Origin: an uncultured Rhodobacterales bacterium
Lineage (GTDB): Bacteria; Pseudomonadota; Alphaproteobacteria; Rhodobacterales; Rhodobacteraceae
Direction of reading: 5' to 3'
Length of the DNA: 6,185 bases
Assembly: GCA_937901055.1 (NCBI GenBank)
Contig: CALCGO010000245.1
Span: 1 to 6,185, forward strand
Under the pieces are notes generated by a model. It was not told where the DNA came from. It saw only the letters and a program-made list of their open reading frames with translations, and searched no databases. A program made the position numbers and the translations under genes. Position 1 is the stretch's first letter; each line of letters starts with the position of its first letter. This document shows, piece by piece, positions 6,107-6,185 of the stretch.

Positions 6107-6185
6107 TTAAGCCGCGTTTGGATTATAAAACACAGCAATCCAGATGGTTTCAATATCAGGGTCAGTCCAGATGACTTTGTGTTTG
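6107..6185 (-). CDS. C-terminal end of an unidentified reading frame (partial)
   Basis: From the window edge a minus-strand frame is open for 25 codons, reading KHKVIWTDPDIETIWIAVF and ending YNPNAA before TAA. The mix of charged and aromatic residues does not look like a membrane helix, so this is not the missing sixth helix of the transporter fragment that begins two codons later in the same frame. It may be the tail of an unrelated gene brought next to the transporter by a rearrangement, or non-coding. Family not recognised. Confidence 0.3.
   Translation of the reverse strand, partial: KHKVIWTDPDIETIWIAVFYNPNAA

Overview
The window reads as part of a chromosome from a marine alphaproteobacterium of the Roseobacter group (Rhodobacteraceae). 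This rests on protein style (a pyrrolysine-free MttB-superfamily methyltransferase beside a hydantoinase/oxoprolinase-family protein), moderate GC, and GCGGA/CCGCTTT-rich intergenic repeats. The assignment is by pattern recognition, not a search. All recognisable genes lie on the minus strand, so the layout is best read from right to left.

Right end (about 5390-6185): the C-terminal half of a major facilitator transporter (six membrane helices instead of twelve). It is separated by an in-frame stop from the tail of an unrelated, unidentified reading frame that enters from the window edge. This looks like a rearrangement scar.

Middle (about 4040-5390): gene-poor, mobile-element-derived DNA. 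It contains a 224-bp MITE-like element with perfect 23-bp terminal inverted repeats (5004-5227), a third orphan copy of the same terminus (4174-4201), a strong isolated stem-loop (5290-5338), a possible decayed plus-strand reading frame (4573-4921), and one small intact gene for a very acidic 68-residue protein of winged-helix-like pattern (4233-4439).

Left (1-3720): an apparent operon transcribed leftward. The first gene encodes an MttB-superfamily (trimethylamine methyltransferase-like) protein without pyrrolysine. After a 106-bp gap carrying a 14-bp hairpin comes a hydantoinase/oxoprolinase-family ASKHA ATPase. A third gene, cut by the window edge, probably starts at a TTG codon behind a good ribosome binding site, 21 nt past the stop of the second. 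The most likely shared theme is catabolism or demethylation of a small N-methylated or quaternary-amine compound: the MttB-like enzyme would move a methyl group to a corrinoid protein and the ATP-dependent hydantoinase-like enzyme would act on a related cyclic or amide substrate. The substrate cannot be read from the sequence. The pairing of the two families without a visible HyuB subunit is the most biologically interesting part of the window.
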